7,499 nt of DNA from JBFGSX01 sp041581335 (GCA_041581335.1 JBFIDG010000108.1:1-7499), one strand, 5' to 3'. Shown: positions 1-5,010, counted from the stretch's first letter. The notes: generated by a model not told the origin, from the letters alone. Program-made: numbers and translations.

Positions 1-348
1 AAGATGCGCACCGCCCACCTGGACGACCACGTCCTGAGCCTGCGTGCCGGCGATGGCCTGTTCACGCTCAAGCCGGCCGGCGCCGCACTGCTGCATGCGG
101 CACTGCCCGCCCCGGTGATGCGTGTCGTGGTGGCCGCCGACTCCGTGCCGTTCAACCGCGAAGGCAAATCGGTGTTCGCTCAGTTCGTCCTCTCCATGGA
201 CCCCGCCCTACGGCCTGGCGATGAATGCCTGGTCGTGGACGAGGCGGACGCGCTCATCGCCATCGGCCAGGTGCTGCTGGCGCCGGACGAGGTGGGCGAC
301 TTCGAGCGCGGCATGGCCGTCAAGGTCCGCGACGGCTTCCAGGCCTGA
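1..348 (+). CDS. PUA-domain protein, 3' part (archaeosine transglycosylase/ArcS-like C-terminus)
   Basis: The reading frame is open at the left edge (codon AAG at 1-3), so the gene probably starts upstream. An ATG at position 4 would give a 114-residue protein if it were a stand-alone PUA protein. The pattern DGLFTLKPAGAALLH, then RVVVAADSVPF, EGKSVFAQFV, DPALRPGDECLVVDE, IAIGQVLL and GMAVKVRDG matches the C-terminal linker and PUA RNA-binding fold of archaeal tRNA-guanine transglycosylase (TgtA) and its paralogue ArcS. These enzymes make archaeosine at position 15 of tRNA in the cytoplasm. The PUA domain occupies roughly residues 39-112 and would dock the tRNA acceptor end. The catalytic domain is not in the window, so TgtA and ArcS cannot be separated, and another PUA protein remains possible. 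No T-rich terminator follows the TGA stop. Confidence 0.8.
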   Translation, partial: KMRTAHLDDHVLSLRAGDGLFTLKPAGAALLHAALPAPVMRVVVAADSVPFNREGKSVFAQFVLSMDPALRPGDECLVVDEADALIAIGQVLLAPDEVGDFERGMAVKVRDGFQA

Positions 349-520
349 GCCGCGAGCGGCCAGGACCCATGTCCGCGGCGTCGACCCCGGTGTGCCTGGC
401 TCCGCCACGGGGGCCGCAGCACCCTGCCATCGCGGCGACGCCAAGGCGGCCCGGCTCTGGCGCGCAGCAGCCTTCACCCCGCCGCGTCCCGGTGCGTCGG
501 CAGCCCATGACGCAGGCCGG

Positions 521-537
521 GGCCGCCACGGGCGGCC
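521..537. repeat. Perfect 7-bp inverted repeat (hairpin)
   Basis: GGCCGCC, a 3-base loop ACG, then GGCGGCC. It is followed by a less GC-rich stretch but not by a T tract, so it is not a classic terminator. A related run, CCGCCACGGGGGCC, lies at 402-415. It may be chance in GC-rich DNA, or it may mark the left border of the origin region. Confidence 0.4.
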
Positions 538-563
538 ATATCATGGCGCCTCGGTATCAAGAC

Positions 564-575
564 TCGACAGGAAAT
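564..575 (+). promoter_or_regulatory. Degenerate ORB-like site
   Basis: TCGACAGGAAAT shares 11 of 12 bases with the core of the strong ORB at 779 onward (TCCACAGGAAAT). It lacks the G-run that follows a full ORB. It is a possible weak or decayed Orc1/Cdc6 binding site at the left of the origin region. Confidence 0.3.
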
Positions 576-670
576 AGGCCCCCAGACTGCATGCCACAAC
601 CTGCCAGCATCAGGGCCCACGGGGCAGGCCAAGGGCGTCGCAAGGACCACAGATCGCCTGGCGAGGAACC

Positions 671-747
671 CATCGGAAGCCCACCTCCACTCCCTACGAC
701 CCGTTTCCGGGTTTCCGCTGGAACCCGATAAGCCGTCATCGGAAGCC
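671..747 (+). repeat. 11-base direct repeat CATCGGAAGCC, two copies
   Basis: CATCGGAAGCC occurs exactly at 671-681 and 737-747. Each copy is preceded by GGAACCC (665-671, overlapping the repeat by one base, and 720-726). The second GGAACCC is part of the minus-strand ORB. The composite pattern looks like a duplicated, partly decayed origin module. Confidence 0.45.
701..727 (-). promoter_or_regulatory. Origin recognition box (ORB-like), minus orientation
   Basis: Read on the minus strand, positions 724-711 give GTTCCAGCGGAAAC. This is the TTCC-N3-GGAA dyad of the archaeal ORB core (family form TTCCAGTGGAAAC) with one change. It is followed by CCGGAAACGGG in place of the usual A-rich spacer and G-run. 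It lies about 52 bases from the plus-strand ORB and points the opposite way. The expected ligand is Orc1/Cdc6, through its winged helix and ATPase initiator-specific motif. Confidence 0.55.
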
Positions 748-775
748 GCCAGAACGACATTTTCAGGAGGCGACC

Positions 776-797
776 ATTCCACAGGAAATGAAGGGGT
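776..797 (+). promoter_or_regulatory. Origin recognition box (ORB), plus orientation
   Basis: TTCCACAGGAAAT followed by GAAGGGGT. Both halves of the archaeal ORB are present: the TTCC-N3-GGAA dyad and the downstream G-run, at the usual short spacing. It sits about 155 bases upstream of the orc1/cdc6 start. It is the best single motif supporting an origin here, and could also mediate autoregulation of the initiator gene. Confidence 0.65.
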
Positions 798-938
798 AGG
801 CAAAATGGCTCGGCAACCTATTTGTGCGGTGCCACTTTGGACCGTTTTGCTTCGCATCGAACCCTTGCTGCGCATGCGACCTGTGGGAGGGTCGGACGCG
901 GGCTTCGCATGGGCTATCTTTGCCGGATCAACCAATTT

Positions 939-944
939 GGGAGG
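939..944 (+). promoter_or_regulatory. Shine-Dalgarno site for orc1/cdc6
   Basis: GGGAGG lies 9 bases upstream of the GTG at 954. It decides the start of the initiator gene, because the upstream in-frame ATGs at 822 and 909 would place this motif inside the coding region and add residues with no family resemblance. Confidence 0.65.
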
Positions 945-953
945 AAACATTCA

Positions 954-2249
954 GTGGTGGTCAACGATCTATTCGGGCAGCTCTTGGAAGTAGAGCCGCT
1001 CTTTCGAAACAAGGAAGTCATGCGCTCGTCCTACACACCGGAGGACCTGCCGCACAGAGACCGGGAGATCCGACAGCTGGGATCCATCCTCGTACCTGCC
1101 CTGCGCGGCGAGACCCCCAGCAATGTCTTCATCTACGGCAAGACGGGCACGGGGAAGACCGCCTGCGTCAAGTACGTAGGAAAGGAACTCAGCTCCAAGG
1201 GCCGCGAGCTCGGCAAGCGCGTCAACATGATCTACATCAACTGCGAGGTCGTCGACACGCAGTACCGCGTCCTGCAGAACATCGCCAACGCCTTCGTCCC
1301 TGCGGACAAGTGGAGCCACCGCATCCCGTTCACCGGCTGGCCGACCGACGAAGTGTATGACGCTCTGCGCCGCTACGTCGATGGCAACATGAAGAACGAC
1401 CAAGAACGCTGGGAGCAAGACCCCACCCGCAAAGGCGGCGAGGTCACCATCATCGTGCTCGACGAAGTGGACAAGCTCAAGGGCGACGAGGTCCTTTACA
1501 CGCTGACGCGCATCAACACGGACCTGCTCCACAACAAGGTCAGCGTCATCGGCATCAGCAACGACCTCAAGTTCACCGAATTCCTTGACCCCCGCGTCAA
1601 GAGCAGCCTCGGCGAAGAGAGCATGATCTTCGCTCCCTACGACGCCGAGCAGCTCCAGGACATCCTGGGCCAGCGCGCCGAGATGGCCCTGAAGCCAGAC
1701 GTCCTCGAAGACAGCGTCATCCCGTTGTGTTCGGCTCTGGCGGCCCGCGAACACGGCGACGCCCGCCGCGCGTTGGACCTGCTGCGCGTCGCGGCCGAAC
1801 TCTGTGAACGCGAACGCCACGGCACCGTGGGCGAAGCCCATGTGCGTCTGGCCCAGAACAAGATCGAACTCGACCGCATCAGCGAGGTCGTCCGGACCTT
1901 GCCCACGCAGTCCAAGCTGGTCTTGCTGGCGACGATCCTCGGCGAGGAGTCCAACCGTGAGCAGCGCATCCACACCTTGACCACGGGCGAGGTCTTCGCC
2001 ATCTACAAGGACCTGTGCAAGCAGACCGGTTGCGATATCTTGACCCAGCGCCGCATCACGGACCTGATCTCGGAGCTCGACATGCTGGGCATCTTCACGG
2101 CCCGCGTCATCAGCAAGGGCCGCTACGGCCGCACCCGCGAGATCCAGATGAGCTGCCCCATCGACTCCACGCGCCAGGTCCTGGCCGAGGACGAAATGAT
2201 CCGCAACGTCGTCGAGTTCCGCCCCAAGATCCAGAACCGTCTGATCTAG
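954..2249 (+). CDS. cdc6: Orc1/Cdc6 replication initiator, AAA+ ATPase
   Basis: This protein binds origin DNA, helps load the MCM helicase and is regulated by ATP. From the GTG it has 431 residues, a normal archaeal Orc1/Cdc6 length. The N-terminal stretch LFRNKEV...SYTPEDLPHRDREI (about 16-39) is the family entry motif. Walker A GKTGTGKT is at 62-69, Walker B IIVLDEVD at 166-173, sensor 1 GISND at 200-204, a probable arginine finger in LDPRVKSSL (R214), and sensor 2 GDARRALDLLR at 268-278 (R271). The winged-helix DNA-binding domain runs from about 312 to the end, with a basic wing SKGRYGRTREI at 387-397. All ATPase motifs look intact. The GTG at 954 is chosen for its SD spacing and for homology to the usual N-terminus; GTG at 957 directly follows. 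ORB sites upstream suggest that it acts at its own locus. The family is certain; the exact start is likely. Confidence 0.95.
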   Translation: MVVNDLFGQLLEVEPLFRNKEVMRSSYTPEDLPHRDREIRQLGSILVPALRGETPSNVFIYGKTGTGKTACVKYVGKELSSKGRELGKRVNMIYINCEVVDTQYRVLQNIANAFVPADKWSHRIPFTGWPTDEVYDALRRYVDGNMKNDQERWEQDPTRKGGEVTIIVLDEVDKLKGDEVLYTLTRINTDLLHNKVSVIGISNDLKFTEFLDPRVKSSLGEESMIFAPYDAEQLQDILGQRAEMALKPDVLEDSVIPLCSALAAREHGDARRALDLLRVAAELCERERHGTVGEAHVRLAQNKIELDRISEVVRTLPTQSKLVLLATILGEESNREQRIHTLTTGEVFAIYKDLCKQTGCDILTQRRITDLISELDMLGIFTARVISKGRYGRTREIQMSCPIDSTRQVLAEDEMIRNVVEFRPKIQNRLI

Positions 2250-2473
2250 GGCGCTCCACACCTCCTTCTTCCTTCTTCCCTTGTTTTTTTGGCAAGTGGC
2301 CTGCGTGGACGCCTCGTCCGGACCGACGCGGCATCACCCGCTCCCGACGGGCATCGCCCAGGCGCGGCGACGCCCGGACCCCGAGCATCCTTTTGCTTCC
2401 GGGCCACGCGTGTACGCACGGACGCCGCGTCGGACCCTTGTGTCCTCGAGGGCGTCCCGAGGGAGATCCCCAT
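2246..2473 (-). CDS. Possible small basic protein with a duplicated octapeptide (hypothetical)
   Basis: I do not recognise this frame. From the ATG at 2473 (a GTG at 2482 is an alternative) it encodes 75 residues. They are rich in Arg, Lys and Gly, with no membrane segment. The peptide DAASVRTR occurs twice, and each copy is followed by a similar basic run (VARKQKD and LAKKTRE). The two copies differ in 7 of 8 codons, yet every change is synonymous, which is the main reason to list it. It would lie downstream of the signal peptidase gene on the same strand. It stops in the CTAG that also holds the cdc6 stop, and its C-terminus would be the reverse complement of the cdc6 terminator. There is no convincing ribosome binding site (GGCGAG just before ATG at best). 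It may be a real short gene, a relic, or a DNA repeat that happens to stay open. Confidence 0.25.
   Translation of the reverse strand: MGISLGTPSRTQGSDAASVRTRVARKQKDARGPGVAAPGRCPSGAGDAASVRTRRPRRPLAKKTREEGRRRCGAP
2261..2290 (+). terminator. Pyrimidine/T-rich terminator after cdc6
   Basis: A CCTCCTTCTTCCTTCTTCCC tract ends in TTG and a run of seven T (2284-2290). It begins 11 bases after the cdc6 stop, with no hairpin. Archaeal terminators are typically U-rich tracts in the non-template strand, so this fits intrinsic termination of cdc6. Confidence 0.65.
2312..2431 (-). repeat. Two diverged 24-base repeat copies encoding the same octapeptide
   Basis: The copies are at 2312-2335 and 2408-2431, in the same minus-strand frame 96 bases apart. 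Eight of 24 bases differ and all differences are silent (for example GAT/GAC, TCG/TCC, CGG/CGT, AGG/CGC). The inner parts also form a 10-base inverted repeat, CCGACGCGGC at 2323-2332 with GCCGCGTCGG at 2424-2433. A T-rich stretch lies just before each copy on the plus strand (2284-2290 and 2391-2399). Confidence 0.5.
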
Positions 2474-2530
2474 TCTCGCCACGGGCCGGGGCCGGCGGAT
2501 CGCTGACCAGGCGCGGACGGGCTTGGGCGG

Positions 2531-3517
2531 CTAGTCAGCCTGCCTGCGTTTGCGGACGACCCGCACAAGGTTCTCGACAGCCATAGGGCTGAGGATGATG
2601 ACCGCGAGGCTGACACCCATCAGGACCTTCGGGTCGGGGCTGGCATCGCGGTAGTTGGTGGTGCCCGCGCCGAGGTCGCTGACGAACAGTTTGACGAGAC
2701 CGAGCCACGGCAGTTCTCCCCGCGCCTTGCCCAGGATATTGGCCGTCGTCACCGGCAGGGCCTCCGTGCCGCTGTTGCGGCCTTGGTCGCCACCGGCATT
2801 GTTGTCGCCGCGGGTCAGGAACCCGGATTGGGCCACCGTGAGGCCGTCCAGCGCGCCGTGGTTGTGCAACTCGTTGAAGCCAAGGCGAGCGAGGCAGTTG
2901 TTCTGCAATCCAGACGCGGGGACGCGGACCAGGTCACTGCAGCCCCACTTGGCGGGCAGGTCGATGGAGTAGGTCCCATCACCGTGGACCTGGAGGTAGA
3001 CCATGGCGCGGTGGATGATCGGGGTCCCGGCGCCGCTGGACTTCTTGAAGATGATGACGTCGCCACAGGCGCCGTAACTGGCGCGGCCGTCGCAGCCACA
3101 GTCCTCGTACGAGGTCATCGCGTCGCAGCGGCCGACGGCGTCTGCCCAAGATTGGACGTCCCCGCGTTTGTCGACGTCCTTGACGAAGATGAGGTCGCCT
3201 GGATCGATGGTCCCAAAGCGCCCATACGGCACGCCGTCAGCCCGTGTGCAGGCCCGCCCCAGGTTCGCGTTGCCCGGGCCCTCCTCGCAGTGCATCATGG
3301 AGCCGGACTCCACCACCACGACGGGGCTGTCCACCAGGAAGGTCTGGCCGGTCGATCCCCAGAGGATCGCGGCCAGGATGATCAGGAAGGCGCCGATGCC
3401 CGAGATCTCGCGGATCAGCGGGTACGGCTTGTCTGCACGTGTCAGGAAACGGTGCACTCTCGGCGCGCGTTCCTTGACCCAGGCCAGGGGTCGGGCCAGT
3501 AGCCCGCTCTCCTTCAT
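2531..3517 (-). CDS. Signal peptidase I, archaeal/ER (Sec11) type, S26 family
   Basis: This membrane protease removes signal peptides from secreted proteins on the outer face of the cytoplasmic membrane. From ATG 3517 it has 328 residues. A first helix lies at about 39-58 (ISGIGAFLIILAAILWGSTG), followed by the catalytic ectodomain and a second helix at about 298-318, then a basic tail RKRRQAD. Catalytic motifs are box B VVVESGSMMH (Ser73), TIDPGDLIFVKDV (103-115), GDVIIFKK, IIHRAMVY (His169 in place of the bacterial Lys) and GDNNAGGDQGRN (Asp238 and Asp244, spaced as in Sec11). The ectodomain holds eight cysteines (77, 90, 131, 140, 142, 151, 193, 208), probably disulfide-bonded, in inserts longer than in the minimal family. 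The start is not fully settled. ATG 3595 would add 26 residues but leave only 11 bases to ribA; GGAGGTG at 3538-3532 is somewhat far from ATG 3517. It is transcribed divergently from ribA. Confidence 0.9.
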   Translation of the reverse strand: MKESGLLARPLAWVKERAPRVHRFLTRADKPYPLIREISGIGAFLIILAAILWGSTGQTFLVDSPVVVVESGSMMHCEEGPGNANLGRACTRADGVPYGRFGTIDPGDLIFVKDVDKRGDVQSWADAVGRCDAMTSYEDCGCDGRASYGACGDVIIFKKSSGAGTPIIHRAMVYLQVHGDGTYSIDLPAKWGCSDLVRVPASGLQNNCLARLGFNELHNHGALDGLTVAQSGFLTRGDNNAGGDQGRNSGTEALPVTTANILGKARGELPWLGLVKLFVSDLGAGTTNYRDASPDPKVLMGVSLAVIILSPMAVENLVRVVRKRRQAD

Positions 3518-3560
3518 CGGCTCCGCTAGCACACCTCCATGAAAAAGGGCCCCGCAACGC

Positions 3561-3580
3561 ACGCCCAAAACGACTTTGTG
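3561..3580. promoter_or_regulatory. Candidate shared promoter patch between the signal peptidase and ribA
   Basis: In the 89-base divergent gap, CCAAAACGACTTTGTG (3565-3580) is the most AT-rich stretch apart from an A run at 3541-3546, and is partly self-complementary (CAAA...TTTG). Its centre is about 30 bases upstream of the ribA ATG, which has no Shine-Dalgarno site, so a leaderless transcript is possible. On the other strand it would leave a short leader containing GGAGGTG for the peptidase. Neither direction has a strong TATA consensus. Confidence 0.35.
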
Positions 3581-3606
3581 ACGCACCCCCGTCATCCACC
3601 CCGAAG

Positions 3607-4215
3607 ATGGGTGCTTACTCGGTCATCGCCGTGCGTGGCGCGGAAGCGTCGCTGCCCACGGCGCTGGGTGATTTTCGTATCGTGGCCTACCGCGACGTGC
3701 CGACGGGCAAGGAGCATGCGGCCATCGTCAAGGGAGATGTGCAGGGTGCGGAGGCCGTCCTGACCCGTGTGCACTCGGAATGCCTCACCGGCGACATGCT
3801 GCAGAGCCTGCGCTGTGACTGCGGCCCCCAATTGGACGAGTCCCTGCGGCGCATCGAAGAAGAAGGCACTGGAGTGGTCCTCTACCTGCGCCAGGAGGGC
3901 CGTGGAATCGGCCTCATCGAAAAGATCGCCGCGTACGAACTGCAGGAGCAGGGGCTGGACACGGTGGAGGCGAACCTAGAACTGGGGCACCCCGTGGATG
4001 CCCGCAGCTACGAGGCGGCCCGCGATATCCTGAAGGACCTCGGCATCAAGAGCATCCGCCTCTTGACCAACAACCCTGACAAAGTGGAGGCCCTGACCGG
4101 CCTCGGGTTCGAGATCACGGAGCGTGTGCAACTAGAAGTGGGCCACGGCAAGCACAACGCCGATTACATGCGCACCAAGAAGGAGCGCATGGGCCACTTC
4201 CTAGGCGACCCCTGA
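3607..4215 (+). CDS. ribA: GTP cyclohydrolase II (riboflavin synthesis)
   Basis: The enzyme opens the GTP imidazole ring, releasing formate and pyrophosphate, to give 2,5-diamino-6-ribosylamino-4(3H)-pyrimidinone 5'-phosphate, the first riboflavin intermediate; it is cytoplasmic. The 202 residues match the length of stand-alone bacterial RibA. Zinc ligands are Cys59, Cys70 and Cys72 in RVHSECLTGD and LRCDCG. Further motifs are YLRQEGRGIGL (93-103), Tyr110, LGHPVDARSY with the catalytic pair Asp131/Arg133, and LTNNPDKV (153-160). All these align with E. coli RibA at a constant offset of five. No DHBP synthase (RibB) domain is fused. There is no Shine-Dalgarno site, so the message may be leaderless. 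Archaea commonly use the unrelated GTP cyclohydrolase III for this step, so this looks like a gene of bacterial descent. Its stop abuts the convergent membrane-protein gene. Confidence 0.95.
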   Translation: MGAYSVIAVRGAEASLPTALGDFRIVAYRDVPTGKEHAAIVKGDVQGAEAVLTRVHSECLTGDMLQSLRCDCGPQLDESLRRIEEEGTGVVLYLRQEGRGIGLIEKIAAYELQEQGLDTVEANLELGHPVDARSYEAARDILKDLGIKSIRLLTNNPDKVEALTGLGFEITERVQLEVGHGKHNADYMRTKKERMGHFLGDP

Positions 4216-4527
4216 TCACCAGATCGCGACGAACTTGAGCGCGCCCAGGACGATGAGTCCCAGCACGGCGAAGACGACCAGCGCAGCGGCGAGCTGCGGC
4301 GCAAAGGCAGGCAGGACGAACAGGACGGGTCCAAGGAGGATCAATGCCCAGCCGACGCGGCCATTGGCACCCAGGGCCCCGCGCAGCATCATGACGCCGG
4401 CGACGACCAACAGGATCTCGGCCAGCCAGTCAAGGAAAGGCACCCCGAAAGCGCCGAGGAATAGGATGAACGCCAGCGCAAAGAGGCTGGCACCCACGAT
4501 GGCATCTCCGGCATCCGCCTTTCCCAT
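4216..4527 (-). CDS. Small four-helix membrane protein, paralogue B (unknown function)
   Basis: This protein has 103 residues from ATG 4527. Hydrophobic segments lie at about 9-29, 33-49, 57-73 and 79-98, with short polar loops and a C-terminal KFVAIW. An in-frame TTG at 4584 would give 122 residues but overlaps the upstream gene and adds a polar, unhelpful N-terminus. It follows the neighbouring gene (stop at 4571) after 43 bases on the same strand, so the two are probably cotranscribed. It aligns with that neighbour over its whole length in segment positions, in the early Asp, in the G-rich helices and in the final K-[FL]-x3-W-like ending, which suggests a tandem duplication. No catalytic motif is visible; no function is claimed. 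No Shine-Dalgarno site precedes the ATG. Confidence 0.75.
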   Translation of the reverse strand: MGKADAGDAIVGASLFALAFILFLGAFGVPFLDWLAEILLVVAGVMMLRGALGANGRVGWALILLGPVLFVLPAFAPQLAAALVVFAVLGLIVLGALKFVAIW

Positions 4528-4570
4528 ACGGTTGCCAAAGCCAGGGGCACTTGAAGCCTGCCGGTCTGGT

Positions 4571-4879
4571 TCACCACTTGCCAAGCAGTTTCAGGATGCC
4601 CAGGACAACGAGCAAGGCTGCGGCAACGGTGGTGATGATGTTGCCGAGGCTGTCTCCGACGACGTTGGGGACCAACAGGACGAGCCCGGTGACCAGCAGC
4701 AGGATCCCCATCAGTTGGGAGCCGCGGAACTTGCCCATGAGCACAAGGATGCCGACGACGATGGCGGCGATGGCAGCAAGGGTCACCAGGAATCCAAGAT
4801 TGAGCCACCCCAGCAATGACGCCGCACCCACGACGATGAGGCCGATACCGATGCCGGTGTCAAGACTGGAGTTTCCCAT
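4571..4879 (-). CDS. Small four-helix membrane protein, paralogue A (unknown function)
   Basis: This protein has 102 residues from ATG 4879. Hydrophobic segments lie at about 8-25, 29-48, 56-71 and 79-99. The only polar stretches are the N-terminus (GNSSLD), the loop KFRGSQ between helices 2 and 3, and the C-terminal KLLGKW. It is the first gene of an apparent two-gene unit with the paralogue downstream. Its upstream region has a good archaeal BRE/TATA (GCGAAGG, TAATAA) about 24 bases from the ATG and no Shine-Dalgarno site, so a leaderless transcript is likely. It is divergent from uvrA. The Gly-rich helices resemble small integral membrane proteins of unknown function; I do not recognise a named family. 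Confidence 0.8.
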   Translation of the reverse strand: MGNSSLDTGIGIGLIVVGAASLLGWLNLGFLVTLAAIAAIVVGILVLMGKFRGSQLMGILLLVTGLVLLVPNVVGDSLGNIITTVAAALLVVLGILKLLGKW

Positions 4880-4895
4880 GGTCGGGCGAGCTTTT

Positions 4896-4946
4896 GGGTG
4901 GCTTATTACCTTCGCTCCGACCGCACGGGGTGCACGAAGGCCACCC
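4896..4946. repeat. Interrupted 12-bp inverted repeat around the TATA box
   Basis: The right arm is CGAAGGCCACCC at 4935-4946. The left arm is GGGTGG (4896-4901) plus CCTTCG (4909-4914), its exact 12-base complement, split by CTTATTA (4902-4908). That insert is the TATA element of the minus-strand promoter. The arms are 20 bases apart. This may be an operator in the divergent uvrA/membrane-protein region. Confidence 0.5.
4903..4915 (-). promoter_or_regulatory. BRE/TATA promoter of the membrane-protein pair
   Basis: On the minus strand, GCGAAGG (4915-4909) is directly followed by TAATAA (4908-4903), a good archaeal BRE plus TATA arrangement. The TATA box centre is about 26 bases from the ATG at 4879, the spacing expected for transcription starting at or near the start codon. 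Confidence 0.6.
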
Positions 4947-4969
4947 CCACATTCACCGGCCCCTGCGGC

Positions 4970-4982
4970 AATACCTTTACCA
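4970..4982 (+). promoter_or_regulatory. Weak candidate TATA region for uvrA
   Basis: AATACCTTTACC lies about 29-41 bases upstream of the uvrA ATG, in an otherwise GC-rich gap, and no Shine-Dalgarno site precedes the start. A leaderless or short-leader transcript is possible. The match to consensus is poor. Confidence 0.25.
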
Positions 4983-5010
4983 AGGCCCGGAGTCGGCTAA
5001 AACCACTCGA

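Larger units (their letters stand above)
349..953. other. Gene-free region, candidate replication origin upstream of orc1/cdc6
   Basis: About 600 bases separate the PUA gene from the initiator gene. The open frames here have no recognisable domain, and I treat them as chance frames of GC-rich DNA. The left part (349-540) is very GC-rich and holds a perfect short hairpin. The right part (about 540-953) is visibly less GC-rich and carries two good matches to the archaeal origin recognition box, in divergent orientation, plus a degenerate third and an 11-base direct repeat. In many archaea the origin lies directly upstream of orc1/cdc6 and Orc1 binds such boxes, so position and motif agree. No strongly AT-rich unwinding element is evident; the mixed stretch near 801-860 is the best candidate. 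Calling it an origin is inference. Confidence 0.6.

Noticed and set aside
474..950. 158-codon minus-strand open frame in the gap before cdc6
   Set aside because: No family resemblance, no good start context, and it would cover the ORB sites. Most likely a chance frame, though conservation was not testable here.
822..953. Upstream extension of cdc6 to ATG 822 or ATG 909
   Set aside because: The added residues do not resemble the family N-terminus, and a GGGAGG lies 9 bases before GTG 954.
349..953. tRNA, CRISPR array or other structured RNA in the large gap
   Set aside because: No T-loop/CCA-like pattern, no regularly spaced repeats and no recognisable conserved RNA core were found by eye.
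969..2261. 430-codon minus-strand open frame opposite cdc6
   Set aside because: It lies entirely antisense to an intact Orc1/Cdc6 gene. The translation is Asp/Val/Ala/Leu-rich with no domain, the usual mirror of GC-ending codons.
2783..3502. 239-codon plus-strand open frame opposite the signal peptidase
   Set aside because: Antisense to a gene with all catalytic motifs; Val/Ala/Asp-rich shadow composition.
3518..3595. Extension of the signal peptidase to ATG 3595
   Set aside because: It would leave 11 bases to the divergent ribA start, with no room for promoters, and adds a segment outside the first helix. Not fully excluded.
4528..4584. TTG start at 4584 for membrane paralogue B
   Set aside because: It overlaps the upstream gene's end and adds a polar segment absent from the paralogue.
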